Part shown: positions 1 to 9,576 of the stretch, piece after piece | Layout: each line of letters opens with the position of its first letter | How positions within the stretch are numbered: the stretch's first letter is position 1 | From: Castor canadensis | Lineage: Eukaryota > Chordata > Mammalia > Rodentia > Castoridae | DNA: 64,000 nt | Reading direction: 5' to 3' | Assembly (NCBI RefSeq): GCF_047511655.1 | Contig: NC_133397.1 | Location: forward strand, 123,655,308 to 123,719,307 | Translations under genes and position numbers: made by a program | Notes under the pieces: model-generated | Database searches by the model: none | What the model was told of the DNA's origin: nothing | What the model saw: the letters and a program-made list of their open reading frames with translations, nothing else

Positions 1-679
1 GCTATTTCACATGGTTGGAGATCAGCGGTGAAGCGAGGGTGCTAGCAGAGGTGAGCTGGAGATGAAATATAGTTTTAGGCTGCATCAAATGTATATACTA
101 TTGCTTTCATGACTTTTTTCTTATAAAGTGGTGGGAATTCAAAGTCTGATGTCTAAGGAACATGAACAGTCTAAGTGGTGTTCTCTAATTACTGCTATGA
201 TGTCCTACTAACACAGGTTGTAGTCCTACTATGTGACCAGGTGTGTCAAATACTTTATCAAATTTAAATCTCAAATGAAGCAGGTATTGATATAATACCA
301 TACCACAAGGAAGAAACCAAGGTTTGCTTCTGAAGGTTTGTCTTTAGCTCAGACCTCTACCCTGGCTCACGAATCTATCTTAAGGAGAGTTCAGGACCTC
401 TGTGAAACGTCCAAAAGCTCTCAAGCTTAACAAGTCCAAATGGAATTCCTGACCTTGTCTCTCAGTCCTGCTCTGCCTGCTGCCATTCTCATACTAACCA
501 TTGGAGCCCCATCTTTAAAGCCTGGCATTTCCCTTAGCTGTTCTCTTGCACCCCTGTCAATTTCAGTGGCAATCCTATTGGCTCTATTGTTAAACACTTC
601 TCACCCTACCCCTGACACTGCTCTGTGGGACTGAGCTAGCATCATCTTTGGCCTGGACTGTTGCAGTAGCCACCTGTGT

Positions 680-1110
680 TAGATCTTCATTGTGGTGACA
701 TATACCTGAGGGAAAAAGAAGAAAGCTGCATTGTGGCTCTTGGTCTCAGATGTCTCAGTCTGTGGTCACTTGGCTCTGTTGTTTCTGAGTCATGGGGAAC
801 CACCACGTAGTGGGGAGCAGGTAGTGGGGTTGGAGATGTTTGCCTCAGGCAGTCAGCCAGCAGAGAGCAAGACAGGAAGAGGCCAGGGATAACACATCTT
901 TCAAAGACACATCCCAGTGACCTCCTTCCTCTAACCAGCCCCATCTCCCACTACCTCCCAATAATGCTGTCAAGTTAGGAATCCACAAGTGGATTAGTCA
1001 TTGGTTAAGTCAGGGCCTCTGATCCAATCACCTCTCAATGATTAGGTCTCCCAATCATTGAGACACCAGGAGCCTTTGGGGACATTTCATATCCAAACCA
1101 CACCACCTGT
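680..1110. repeat. Old interspersed repeat, type uncertain
   Basis: The stretch ending AGACACCAGGAGCCTTTGGG and CATATCCAAACCACACCA has the look of an old mammalian dispersed repeat, possibly MaLR-like. I cannot name the family. Confidence 0.35.
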
Positions 1111-1379
1111 CTGGGCTCCTCACTTCAACCCTTGCTCATGTACAGTGTATTTTCCTTAAAGAAGGTAGAGTAATTAAAAATAATATGTATGTCAGATTTT
1201 GTTTCCCTGTGCCCCCAACTGGTTTCTGTAATGTTTCTTGGTTACTCAGAGACAAAGCCAAAGACCTCTTAACAACCCCATGATCTGGTACCTAGTATCA
1301 TCTATTTCATCTTCTTTTACATTGACTTCCTTGGTGGACTGCAAAGATGCCTGGCGTGCTTGATAAAGTCCTGCCTTTT

Positions 1380-1395
1380 AAAAAGTCTCCCTATG
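1380..1395. repeat. Target-site duplication of 5S copy 1 (left)
   Basis: AAAAAGTCTCCCTATG, repeated exactly at 1439-1454. Confidence 0.93.
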
Positions 1396-1438
1396 GTCTA
1401 CGGCCATACCACCCTGAACGCGCCCGATCTCGTCTGAT
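1396..1438 (+). mobile_element. 5S rRNA 5'-fragment retrocopy (copy 1)
   Basis: These 43 nt equal nucleotides 1-43 of vertebrate 5S rRNA, from GTCTACGGCCATACCACCCT to CTCGTCTGAT. They are flanked by perfect 16-bp duplications AAAAAGTCTCCCTATG (1380-1395 and 1439-1454). There is no A tail. The insertion interrupts an antisense B1. The left duplication starts at TTTT/AAAAA, the L1 endonuclease target type. Confidence 0.93.
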
Positions 1439-1454
1439 AAAAAGTCTCCCTATG
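1439..1454. repeat. Target-site duplication of 5S copy 1 (right)
   Basis: Exact copy of 1380-1395. B1 sequence resumes afterwards. Confidence 0.93.
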
Positions 1455-1641
1455 GAGCCCAGGCTGGCCCAGAACTTGCCTGGAACTTGCAGTCCTCCTG
1501 CCTCTGCTTCCCAAGTGCTGGGCTTACAGTGTGCACCACCACATCTAGTTGAAATTCTTGCTTTCTAGAGTTTTCCTCAGGTTTTCCTCACTCCCTCATC
1601 TTCTGTAAGTCTTTACTCTGAGAGCCCTCCTTGCTCCATTT

Positions 1642-1655
1642 TGTCATACACTCTT
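1642..1655. repeat. Target-site duplication of 5S copy 2 (left)
   Basis: TGTCATACACTCTT, repeated exactly at 1699-1712. Confidence 0.92.
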
Positions 1656-1698
1656 GAGAGACGAGATCGGGCGCGTTCAGGGTGGTATGGCCGTAGAC
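1656..1698 (-). mobile_element. 5S rRNA 5'-fragment retrocopy (copy 2)
   Basis: On the - strand this is 5S nucleotides 1-40 followed by three extra bases. It is flanked by perfect 14-bp duplications TGTCATACACTCTT (1642-1655 and 1699-1712). No A tail. It lies 217 bp from copy 1 in the opposite orientation. Confidence 0.93.
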
Positions 1699-1712
1699 TG
1701 TCATACACTCTT
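1699..1712. repeat. Target-site duplication of 5S copy 2 (right)
   Basis: Exact copy of 1642-1655. Confidence 0.92.
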
Positions 1713-2289
1713 TATCTTATAAGATGTCATATAAATCATGTATTCATGAGGTTCTTTCTTTGTGCATCTTCCCACACTGGCATGCAAGCTGTGTGATAGC
1801 GGAGATATTTACTGGTCTGTCACTGGTCTGTCCGAAGCATCCAGGTCAGATTCTGGTACAGTGAACGTACTCAGTCTGCAGTTAGTGAATGAAGGAACAG
1901 GCTTATTGAGAATAAAGGATCCGCCTAAGTTCAGAATAAAACTGGGCTTCCCTTCCACTCTTCTGGTTTTATAGCCAGTCAGAATTTGATATCAAAATTT
2001 AATATTTCAGAGTTTGGGCTGGTGCGATGGGATAAGTGTGAAGTTTGGGCTGAGATGTTACAAGGGAACCTCCTTCCTGCTCTTCAGGAAGTTGATGTCC
2101 TATCGGGCAGCCCATTTTTAAGGAAAACTATGAAGCTTTTCTGATGTGAAGTGAGGCATCAGAACTTTGTTTTACCAGGCATTTGGAGTGAGCATTTGCT
2201 TTGTGATTTTGGGGTTGTAGTGATGCAGTCTCTTTTTTTTCAAATAGTTTTCTTTGGTGGTTGACTCTACACACGTGGAATCCACAGAT
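1713..2289. other. FRRS1 intron, no feature seen
   Basis: No exon or recognised repeat between 5S copy 2 and the MIR at 2290. Confidence 0.6.
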
Positions 2290-2500
2290 GCAGAGAGCAC
2301 TATTCTACAGCCAGGCTACTTGGGTTCGCATCTTGACATCATCACTTCTTTCCTGGGACATCTGGGACAAGTGACTTAACGTCTCTGCTTCTCAGTATAC
2401 TCATCTGTGAAGTGTGATGATTGTACCCATCTTACAGGCTTTCTGTGAGGACTAGGGTTCACTGACTGAAAGCACATACGAGAGTTCCCAGTACACTCTA
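2290..2500 (+). repeat. MIR SINE
   Basis: MIR core is recognisable: GGGACAAGTGACTTAACGTC, CTTCTCAGTATACTCATCTG and CATCTTACAGGCTTTCTGTG. Confidence 0.8.
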
Positions 2501-2616
2501 AGTCTGTGTAAGAATTTTGTTGCGGTTTCTATTATTTTTATTAGGTAGCGGTCTTTTACATCTACATAGTCATGCTTATAATTTTATGTATGTACAACTG
2601 AGTCCATGGTTTTACA

Positions 2617-2840
2617 GTTTTTTTTTTGAGGGGGCCATACTGGGTTTTGAACTCAGGGCCTCATGCTTGCTAGGTAGGCACTCTATCAACCACATGAGCT
2701 ACTCCGCCAGTCCTTTTTTGTGTTGGATATTTTCAAGATAGGGTCTTGCAAACTATTTGCCTGGGTTGGCCTTGAACTGTGATCCTCCTGACCTCTGCCT
2801 GAGTAGCTAGGATTACAGGTATGAGCCACCTGCGCCCAGC
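2617..2840 (-). repeat. B1-dID composite SINE
   Basis: Reads T tail, ID-like half (GGGTTTTGAACTCAGGGCCT), B1-like half, then GGATTACAGGTATGAGCCAC. Antisense. Confidence 0.88.
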
Positions 2841-3377
2841 ATTTGTACAGTTTTGATATTGCCCTTTTGTCAGCCTTTAGCTCCTATTTACAAGGACTCT
2901 TTAGCATGGCCTGGATGCTACTTTGTGCCTATTGTAGGTCACAGAGTTATAGCCTACCTGAGCATGGAAGCCAGTGACCACAGGCCGTAGTGTCCTTCAG
3001 GGTACTAAATATGTTAGCAGATAGAACGTCTTCTCAGTCCTTCTCTCAGGCTCTCGAGTGTTAAGTGGAACGGCTGTACAAAGCATTCTGAGCTGACGGC
3101 TGTGTGAGGAGCACAGCCTCACTGTGCAGAATTGTTGCAGAAACTGTTGAGATTCCGTGTTGGCATGTTTTCCTTGAATTAAGTCTTCATTCTGAACAAA
3201 GGAGACCAGCTTTCAAGGTAGTAGCTGCACAGGTTATCCACTTAATCAACAAGCATTTATTGAGCTTTGGGTTACAGGGAATCACAGTTAGGGGAAACAG
3301 AGGTCTAATCAAATCATTATCACACACCAGAATGATTGCTGTGTGTGTGTGTGTGCGTGCGTGTGTGCGTGCGTGCA

Positions 3378-3456
3378 CGGTACTGGGGATTGAACCCAAG
3401 GCCTTGTGCTTGGTAGGCAAGTGCTCTATCACTTGAGTCACCCCCCCCCCCAGCCC
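3378..3456 (-). repeat. ID-like SINE unit
   Basis: TACTGGGGATTGAACCCAAG to CCCAGCCC. A GT run adjoins it at 3342-3377. Confidence 0.8.
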
Positions 3457-3584
3457 AAGGGATGACAGCTCTTGACATGTGGATACCAACTAGCCGTAGC
3501 TGTGTTGCTAATGACTGTCTTGCTTTTGGGGTCACCTAACATCCTAATGCGGAAGAGGCAGCATTGCTGGACCCCACCCAACCA

Positions 3585-3670
3585 TGTGCACTCCATGTGG
3601 TCTTGGACACAGTTGTAGATACCCCTGAGCCTCAGTTCCCCCATCTGTATAATTGGGGTATTGGTAGCCA
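3585..3670 (+). repeat. MIR fragment
   Basis: GAGCCTCAGTTCCCCCATCT followed by GTATAATTGGGGTATTGG is the typical MIR core. Confidence 0.6.
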
Positions 3671-3758
3671 AATGTAAGGCCTTGTAGAGGCCGTTAGTGG
3701 TAATGTGTGGAAAGCATGTGGTTGGCACAAGTACATTCTCAGGGAGCATTACCTCTTA

Positions 3759-4273
3759 TTACCACCATCACTACCCCCACCTTTACCACCACCACCATCA
3801 TCATCATCTCTACCCCACCATTACCACCATCACCACCACCACTACCACCATCATTACCCCCACCTTTACCACCACCACCATCATCATCACCATCACCATC
3901 ACTACCACCACCATCACCACCACCATCACTATCATCATCATCACCATCACCATTACCACCACCACCATCATCATCTCTACCCCCACCATTACCACCATCA
4001 CCACCACCACTACCACCATCATTACCCCTACATTTACCACCACCATTATCACCATCACTACCCCCACCATCACCACCACCACCATCATCATCATCATCAC
4101 CATCACCATCACTACCACCACCATCACCACCATCATCATCATCCACCCCCACCTTTACCACCACCATCATCACCATCATCATCATTACCATCACCATCAC
4201 GACCATCACCATCATCATCATCACCACCACCATCACCACCACTACCACCACCACCACCATCACCACCATCAGA
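3759..4273. repeat. CAC/ATC trinucleotide tract, about 515 bp
   Basis: A long imperfect array of CAC, ATC and TAC triplets sits in the FRRS1 intron, ending 127 bp before the exon at 4400. Larger blocks recur, marked by TTTACCACCACCA and CTACC(C)CCACC near 3780, 3860, 3975, 4030 and 4150, so it grew partly by duplication of longer units. Open frames across it are artefacts of the period of three. Confidence 0.95.
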
Positions 4274-4399
4274 ACTGAGTGGTTAAAGTCATGGAAAAGC
4301 ACTGAGAATGCACTTGTGTATATTACTTTGAACTTGAGGATTTAAATTGCTGAGAGAGACAGAGACAATTAAGATGACCCAACTTTGTTCAGCATGCAG

Positions 4400-4490
4400 G
4401 TTACCATCCATACCTCGGCTGTATAGTGATGACTTTAGCAGTTCTTCAGCCTCTTCTGGCAGCCTTCAGGCCACCTTTATACGATCCAAG
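4400..4490 (+). CDS. FRRS1: FRRS1 exon, b561 domain (YHPYLG helix)
   Basis: This 91-nt exon follows a TTCAGCATGCAG acceptor and ends CCAAG before GTACCT. It enters with two bases of a Gly codon and leaves with two bases of an Arg codon. It encodes YHPYLGCIVMTLAVLQPLLA and then AFRPPLYDP. The His of YHPY is one of the conserved b561 haem-ligand histidines, at the start of a hydrophobic helix. The frame continues exactly into the exon at 4898. Confidence 0.92.
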
Positions 4491-4616
4491 GTACCTGCAG
4501 CTTTTCTGTATAAATGCTCTTTGTGAGTATATCACCACTTGGTAAGCTCATCCCTTTTCAAGTAGAAGCATTTTGCGTCTTAGAAAATATGATGACAAAT
4601 TGTATTTAGTTTGAAA

Positions 4617-4752
4617 GGCAGGCTCTCTACCATTTGAGCCAGTCCATCAGCTCATTCCTGCATTGGGTATTTTTGAGCTAGGATCTTGTGAATTATTTGG
4701 CTGGGCTGGCTTCAAACTGATCTTCCTGATCTCTGCCTTCTGAGTAGCTAGG
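4617..4752 (-). repeat. B1-dID fragment
   Basis: Truncated antisense copy running from CTCTACCATTTGAGCCAGTC to TTCTGAGTAGCTAGG. Confidence 0.8.
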
Positions 4753-4897
4753 TCAAATGCTTCTGATAAAAAAAAAATGCTTCTGATATCTAATTCCCAG
4801 ACAATAAGGGCAATTGCATGCCTTTTAATTCCTTGGGAATTAATTGTCAGTACATCACTTTTAAGAATACTGACTTTTTTTTTTTTTATTTTGCTAG

Positions 4898-4956
4898 AAG
4901 GCAAATGTTTAACTGGACTCATTGGAGTATAGGAACAGCTGCTAGAATAATGGCAG
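4898..4956 (+). CDS. FRRS1: FRRS1 exon, b561 domain (NWTHW)
   Basis: This 59-nt exon lies between a T-rich TTTTATTTTGCTAG acceptor and a strong GTAAGT donor. It encodes RQMFNWTHWSIGTAARIMA. The THW histidine is a further expected haem ligand and starts a transmembrane helix that continues in the next exon. The phases (one base in, one base out) match both neighbours. Confidence 0.93.
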
Positions 4957-5751
4957 GTAAGTATTTATGATGCCACTAATTCTCATATAATTGCTGACTG
5001 TTTAGATCACAAGTTGTAATTTGGCTTAAATGATTTTTTGCTGCATTAGTAATTGGAGTAATTGGCTGTTCAGGGGAAATCAGCCTTAAACAATGAAATC
5101 CAGAAAGTAATTTCTAGAGGCAACGATTTAAGTCATTATTTCAGTTCTAAGTTTAAGATTTTTCAAATGGCTTTAAAATTCTCTAAGACTTTATTTTAGT
5201 GTTTGCCTTTGCCAGAAGAATAAACTAGACTGATGGGCAAACATTTGAGCAGCTCAAGTTGAGGGTCATTGTGAATTGGGTTTAGGTGGGCTGTTGGGCT
5301 CAAGCCCTCCATCCAGGCAGGTCATTTCCATAGTGTGTGGACCTGGCAGGGAGGTGGTTTTCAAAAGGCAAGTTTGATGATCTGAAACATTTTGGTGCCT
5401 TATGTAATAAACCTGCAGGTAGTGCTTGCTACCCTTACAGTCTGTCTGTGGGATTCAATAGGAGAGGAAGTACAATCAGCCTTGGTTTCTGTCCCTTTTC
5501 TCTCTTTCTACATTGCAGATTTAAACTTTCTGGAAAGTTTGGGTGCTTCTTTTTTTATGAATTGGCAGATCATAATTACCATTTTTTTGCTTTATGGAGC
5601 CTTCTACTAAAATACTAAATTAACTAGTAGCCTTAAATAGTAATCTTTTTCCTCTCATAAACTTTGCATACATTTTAATTGATATAATAGACACAGTTAT
5701 TTCTTTTGATGGGGATTGTACTTGAATATAATTTTTTTCCTCTATACTTAG

Positions 5752-5895
5752 TGGCAGCAATGTTCCTAGGAATGGATTTGCCAGGACTGAATCTCCCTAA
5801 TCCCCAGAAGACCTATGTGATGATTGGGTTTGTAGCCTGGCACATAGGGACAGAGGTTGTTCTGGAGATCCATGCCTACCGACTCTCTAAAAGAG
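5752..5895 (+). CDS. FRRS1: FRRS1 exon, b561 domain (FLGMDLPGLNLP)
   Basis: This 144-nt exon follows TCTATACTTAG and ends AAAAGAG before GTAACC. It encodes VAAMFLGMDLPGLNLPNP, QKTYVMIGFVAWHIG and TEVVLEIHAYRLSKR, then one base of Gly. The MFLGMDLPGL block is the clearest FRRS1 signature in the window. The AWH histidine is a third haem-ligand candidate, in the last core helix of the b561 fold. An in-frame reading upstream of the acceptor is intronic. Confidence 0.94.
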
Positions 5896-6577
5896 GTAAC
5901 CTGCTTGGAAAGCCATGTGATGTGGCATCACTTTTATTTTATTCATCTATTTTTTTATTTTTGTTGCATCACTTTTATACAGACTATTGGGACCTTAGTT
6001 TCCTGGTACTGGTGGTTGACCCTTACAAGGCATCTCATTACTAATTTCTATTGTGATTATTCAGCAAATGGTAGAAACTTCAGCAGATTCCATCTCTGTG
6101 TTCTTACATCTGTTGGTATTACAATGTGTGAATAAAATAGGAAGGAGAGATTTTAGGTTGCAGGGAAGAAGTTTTCTTCATATGTACCTTTACTTTGCAT
6201 GCTAATGTGACCTAGAACCAGTATACACTGGGAACTTGGGATACCTGGAGGAAGGAGAGAGCAGAGTCAACACAGGGCAGAGCTGCTCTTGGATTTTAGC
6301 TCTTTGACTTTGGTCGCTATGGAGATAAGTTTGTAGCTAATAGGAACTACTTCTCCCCTGTTCTTTAGTGGCAAGGTCTGGCTTGGTCTCAGTGCCAGGC
6401 AAGCTAGCCATGGGTGGAAAAGTTAGGAGAGAATGAACAACATTTTAAACTGGTTTGGAGTCTAGATTATGTGTCCTCTATGTCCTATCTAGTTTTCAGC
6501 CCCCCCACATAGTGACCTAAAAACAAAAACTCTTTGTCGTCTACATGTTATGAATCATAGGAGCCAGGGCTGTTTTA

Positions 6578-6612
6578 GATGAGATCGGGCATGATCAGGG
6601 TGTCACGGTCAC
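6578..6612 (-). mobile_element. Degenerate 5S rRNA 5'-fragment (copy 4)
   Basis: The - strand reads ACACCCTGATCATGCCCGAT and CTCATC, matching 5S around nucleotides 14-39, with a diverged 5' part. No clear duplications remain. Probably an older insertion of the same kind. Confidence 0.6.
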
Positions 6613-6667
6613 AGTTGAGCAGCTTTTATGAGCCAAATAGTAAATATCTGTCCCTCTATATTTGGTT

Positions 6668-6780
6668 CTTTTTTTGTTTTTGAGACAAGGTACTATGTAG
6701 CTCATACTGGCCTTAAACTGGAGGTCCTTCTGCCTCAGCCCCTGAGTGCTGGGACTATTGGTATGTGTCACCACACTGGT
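6668..6780 (-). repeat. B1 SINE
   Basis: TTTTTGAGACAAGGTACTAT to GAGTGCTGGGACTATTGG, antisense. Confidence 0.8.
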
Positions 6781-6787
6781 TACATTT

Positions 6788-6937
6788 GACTCTTCTTCTC
6801 TTTCTCCTCTCCCTTTTCCCTTCTCCTTCTCCCTCTTCCTCCTCCTTGTCCACCTCTTCCTCCTCCTCCTCCTCCTTCTTCTTCTTCTCCTCCTTCTCCT
6901 CTTCCTCCTTCTCTTACTCTTCCTCCTTTCTTCTTAA
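6788..6937. repeat. CTT/CCT polypyrimidine tract
   Basis: About 150 bp of almost pure C and T. It lies between an antisense B1 (6668-6780) and an antisense ID-like unit (6940-7016), so it is probably the expanded inner linker or tail of SINEs. Confidence 0.9.
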
Positions 6938-6939
6938 TT

Positions 6940-7016
6940 ATACTGGGGTTTGAACTCAGGGCTTTGTGCTTGCTATGCAGGTGTTCTACTGCTTGAGTCA
7001 TGTCTCCAGCCCTGGT
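6940..7016 (-). repeat. ID-like SINE unit
   Basis: TACTGGGGTTTGAACTCAGG to CTCCAGCCC. Confidence 0.8.
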
Positions 7017-7042
7017 TCTTTAAAAAAAAAGTTAATTTCTTT

Positions 7043-7118
7043 TAGTGGTACTGGGTTTGAACTCATGGCTTCATGCTTGCTAGACAGGCACTCTATCACT
7101 TGAGCCACACCTTCAACC
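7043..7118 (-). repeat. ID-like SINE unit
   Basis: GGTACTGGGTTTGAACTCAT to CACTTGAGCCACACC. Confidence 0.8.
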
Positions 7119-7605
7119 TTACTTTTGGTTGATGGGGTTACATACATGAAGTTTTGATGACCACTGAATTATGGCTTATTATTTAAAATATATATGTCTT
7201 TAAAATTTGGGTTGTTGTCATCTGTTAATTAGCCTGATTTAGCCATTCCACAATGTATACATGGATCAAAATATAATGTGATATGCCATAAACATGCAAT
7301 TTGTATTTTGTTAATTAAAAAAGTAAAATGAAAAAACACTTGAATTATTTGGGCTTTGGTCTGGTGTTACGGACTAGAAGAGGAAAGCTTATTTTAAGTT
7401 CTTTGAAAACCGTGTGCTGGAGTTAACTTGTTTCTTTTCATGAGAACCTTAAATATTCAGAAAGTTTGCAGCATTTAGTAGCTTGAAACAGGAAAACTTG
7501 TATCCTAGAAATTGGTGGAGCACAGACATTAGGTTTTATTTCAGTTTTTGAAAGTGAATTTACCTGAAGAATATCATTCTTATAAGCTTGTATTCTTCTT
7601 GACAG

Positions 7606-7667
7606 GTGAGATCCTGGATGATGACAGGATTCAGATCTTTCATTCAATTACTGTAGCTGAAGCAGAG
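7606..7667 (+). CDS. FRRS1: FRRS1 exon, linker before last membrane segment
   Basis: This 62-nt exon lies between TTCTTGACAG and GTAAGT. It completes the Gly codon and encodes EILDDDRIQIFHSITVAEAE. The acidic linker lies between the core b561 helices and the final hydrophobic segment. The phase is zero at the 3' end, matching the last exon. Confidence 0.92.
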
Positions 7668-7744
7668 GTAAGTCCATCATTCCTTGTTTATTGACACAGC
7701 CTTGGTGGTACTTTCTTTTGCATCTGATTTTTTTTTTCTTTCAG

Positions 7745-7837
7745 GGCCATGTTTTTAAAAAGGTGGTGTTGGCAATTTATGTCTGTGGGAATGTGACTTT
7801 TCTCATCATATTTTTATCTGCAATCAACCATCTATAA
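7745..7837 (+). CDS. FRRS1: FRRS1 last coding exon and stop
   Basis: After a TTTTTTTTCTTTCAG acceptor the frame reads GHVFKKVVLAIYVCGNV and TFLIIFLSAINHL, then TAA at 7835-7837. VVLAIYVCGNVTFLIIFLSAI is a C-terminal transmembrane segment. The 3'UTR follows. Confidence 0.93.
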   Translation, partial: GHVFKKVVLAIYVCGNVTFLIIFLSAINHL

Positions 7838-8286
7838 GCAAGCAAAGACCTTGGCTTTTGTGGGCTAGCTGACAATTATCTTCAAACCAAAGAAACACAA
7901 AGCTTGGACTGCCTGCCTGGAGCCCACCCATGACTAATGGAAGAACAGTGACACATCTGAAGAGGAATTCTGAAGTCAGGTCTCCATAGATCCAATGTGA
8001 GAGGGTCATGTAGACTACACATGGATGTCACGCCCTGTGCGTAATTCTGTGATTTAAAGGCAACATTGTACTTGAGGAGAAATGACTCAAATCTTCCCTG
8101 CCAACATTTTAAAGAATGTTATCAATTAAGAAAGTAAGCTACAAAACAGATATCAGGATGAAAGGAGACTGCATTAAGGGTAAATACATTTTGGATGACA
8201 AAGCTGCTGTGGAGCTACAGAAAACATTTTATTACTTTATTGGAATGGTCTTTGGACTTTTTTTTGTTTTTTTAAAAAACTGCTTT

Positions 8287-8345
8287 TCGGGGCTGTGGGT
8301 TAGCTCAGTGGTAGAGTGTTTGCCTAAGTATGCAAAAGCAAAGAT
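8287..8345 (+). repeat. ID element fragment
   Basis: GGGCTGTGGGTTAGCTCAGT followed by GGTAGAGTG, a tRNA-like ID head; 3' end lost. Confidence 0.7.
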
Positions 8346-8350
8346 TTATC

Positions 8351-8568
8351 TTTTTTTTCGTGCTTGTACTGGTATTTGAACTCAGGGCCTCATGCTTGCC
8401 AGGCAGGCACTCTATCACTTGAGCCACTCTAGCAGCCATGGTGTGTGTTGGGCATTTTTGAGATAGGGTCTCACAAACCATTTGCCCAGCTGGCTTCAAA
8501 CCATGATCGTCCTGATCTCTGCCTCCTGAGTAGCTAGGATTGCAGGCGTGAGCCACTGGTGCCTGGCT
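8351..8568 (-). repeat. B1-dID composite SINE
   Basis: Full antisense copy ending GATTGCAGGCGTGAGCCACT. It may lie inside the FRRS1 3'UTR. Confidence 0.88.
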
Positions 8569-8624
8569 ATAGATACATTTTTTAAGGGTGTTTTCTTTGC
8601 TTTGTGTATTTCAGTACTTTTCTG

Positions 8625-8630
8625 ATTAAA
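8625..8630 (+). promoter_or_regulatory. Candidate FRRS1 poly(A) signal ATTAAA
   Basis: First ATTAAA or AATAAA hexamer recognised downstream of the FRRS1 stop on the + strand. There is no transcript evidence; AATAAA at 8819-8824 is the alternative. Confidence 0.35.
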
Positions 8631-8889
8631 GATGGAAGTGGGATTAACCCCCCTTAAAGGCTTCATTAACAATTAATTATATTCAAGATCATTTTTTTTT
8701 TGAAAAATAACTAAATCAGAAGAGGCTGGAAGGCCCTGGGTTCAAATCCAGTACTGAAAAAGATAAAAGGTTTTAGTCCTTATAGCATTTGGAGATTGTA
8801 GATTTGCATTTCAAAATTAATAAAGTTCACCCATGTGAGCACATCAGACAGGTGTTCTCTTTCCTGGTGGAGGTGACATTGTAGTCTTT

Positions 8890-9140
8890 TTTTTTTTGAG
8901 TTTTTTTTTCTTTTATTCATATGTGCATACAATGTTTGGGTTATTTCTCCCCCCTCCCCTCTCCCCCCCATCCCCTCCCTTTCCTCCCCGCCCCCTCCCT
9001 TACCCCTCCTACCCCCTCACTACCAGGCAGAAACTATTTTGCCCTTATCTCTGATTTTGTTGAAGACAGAGTATAAGCAATAATAGGAAGGACCAAGGGT
9101 TTTTGCCATTTGAGATAAGGATAGCTATACAGGGAGTTGC
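8890..9140 (-). mobile_element. 5'-truncated L1 3' end
   Basis: Reverse complement of the 3' end of the L1 at 15118-21578, including its G-rich block and CTATACAGGGAGTTG. It is flanked by duplications CATTGTAGTCTTTT (8876-8889 and 9141-9154). Confidence 0.9.
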
Positions 9141-9576
9141 ATTGTAGTCTTTTGTAAGAAGTTCCTGACACTTTCATGAATGGCACGTTGTTTTCCTTTC
9201 TAGTTTAGTAATTTATCCTTTTCATGGCCATGTCTCATTCGCTATGTGGACTCGTAGCCAGTGGGTGGCGCTGCAATACCAAAGTACTCCTTTGCTCTGT
9301 TTGCTGCGACTCACCTGCAGTGACGGGATGGCAGTTCTTTGTTTTTGGCCTTTTTCTTTCTAGGTGCTGGGATCGAACCCAGGCAACTCCTACCAGTTCT
9401 TCTTAATCTTTACTTGAAAACTTCCTGCATTTCCTTCTTGGATCCGAGTTACGGGTGTTAGAAACTCAAATGAGGGACCAGTGTCATTATTTGTCTGATA
9501 TTTCCCTTTGCAATCTCCTGACCATGGAGAAATTGAATGCAATTATCTTTGGCAAGGGAAACAAGCAAAATTGGGC

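Larger units (their letters stand above)
1376..1546 (-). repeat. B1 SINE, split by 5S copy 1
   Basis: The + strand reads GTCTCCCTATGGAGCCCAGG and then CCCAAGTGCTGGGCTTACAG, an antisense B1. The 5S insertion interrupts it. Confidence 0.8.
7838..8645 (+). other. FRRS1: FRRS1 3'UTR (end tentative)
   Basis: Repeat-free sequence runs from the stop to about 8285. An ID-like SINE fragment (8287-8345) and an antisense B1-dID (8351-8568) follow, then ATTAAA at 8625-8630. If that signal is used, the 3'UTR carries both SINEs. A second candidate, AATAAA at 8819-8824, lies further on. Confidence 0.45.
1..8650 (+). other. FRRS1: FRRS1 gene, 3' part (partial, extends left of window)
   Basis: FRRS1 (ferric chelate reductase 1, SDR2) is a membrane protein with reeler, DOMON and cytochrome b561 domains that reduces ferric iron using transmembrane haem. 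Five consecutive + strand exons with AG/GT boundaries and compatible phases encode its last 148 residues; they are listed separately. The reeler, DOMON and first b561 helix exons are not seen in 1-4399, so the intron before 4400 exceeds 4.3 kb. PALMD lies convergently downstream, matching the gene order I know from human. The right end of the gene is set by a weak poly(A) signal and is approximate. Confidence 0.9.

Noticed and set aside
1..60. Possible FRRS1 exon ending GCAGAG before GTGAGC
   Set aside because: The frame needed to join the exon at 4400 contains a TGA, and the sequence does not match the expected b561 helix.
1347..1568. 73-codon frame containing PYHPERARSR, similar to one at 48622-48936
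   Set aside because: The shared peptide is a translation of the 5S rRNA fragments, not a protein family.
1396..1698. 5S fragments as sequencing-adapter or assembly artefact
   Set aside because: Each has its own perfect but different direct repeat and lies in both orientations, which an artefact would not produce. Raw reads would settle it.
3697..4345. Long open frames rich in His, Thr, Pro, Ser or Met/Val across the triplet tract
   Set aside because: They arise in every frame and on both strands from the CAC/ATC period of three; there is no start context, splice support or family match.
9353..9400. ID-like fragment (GCTGGGATCGAACCCAGGCA)
   Set aside because: Too short to assign with confidence.
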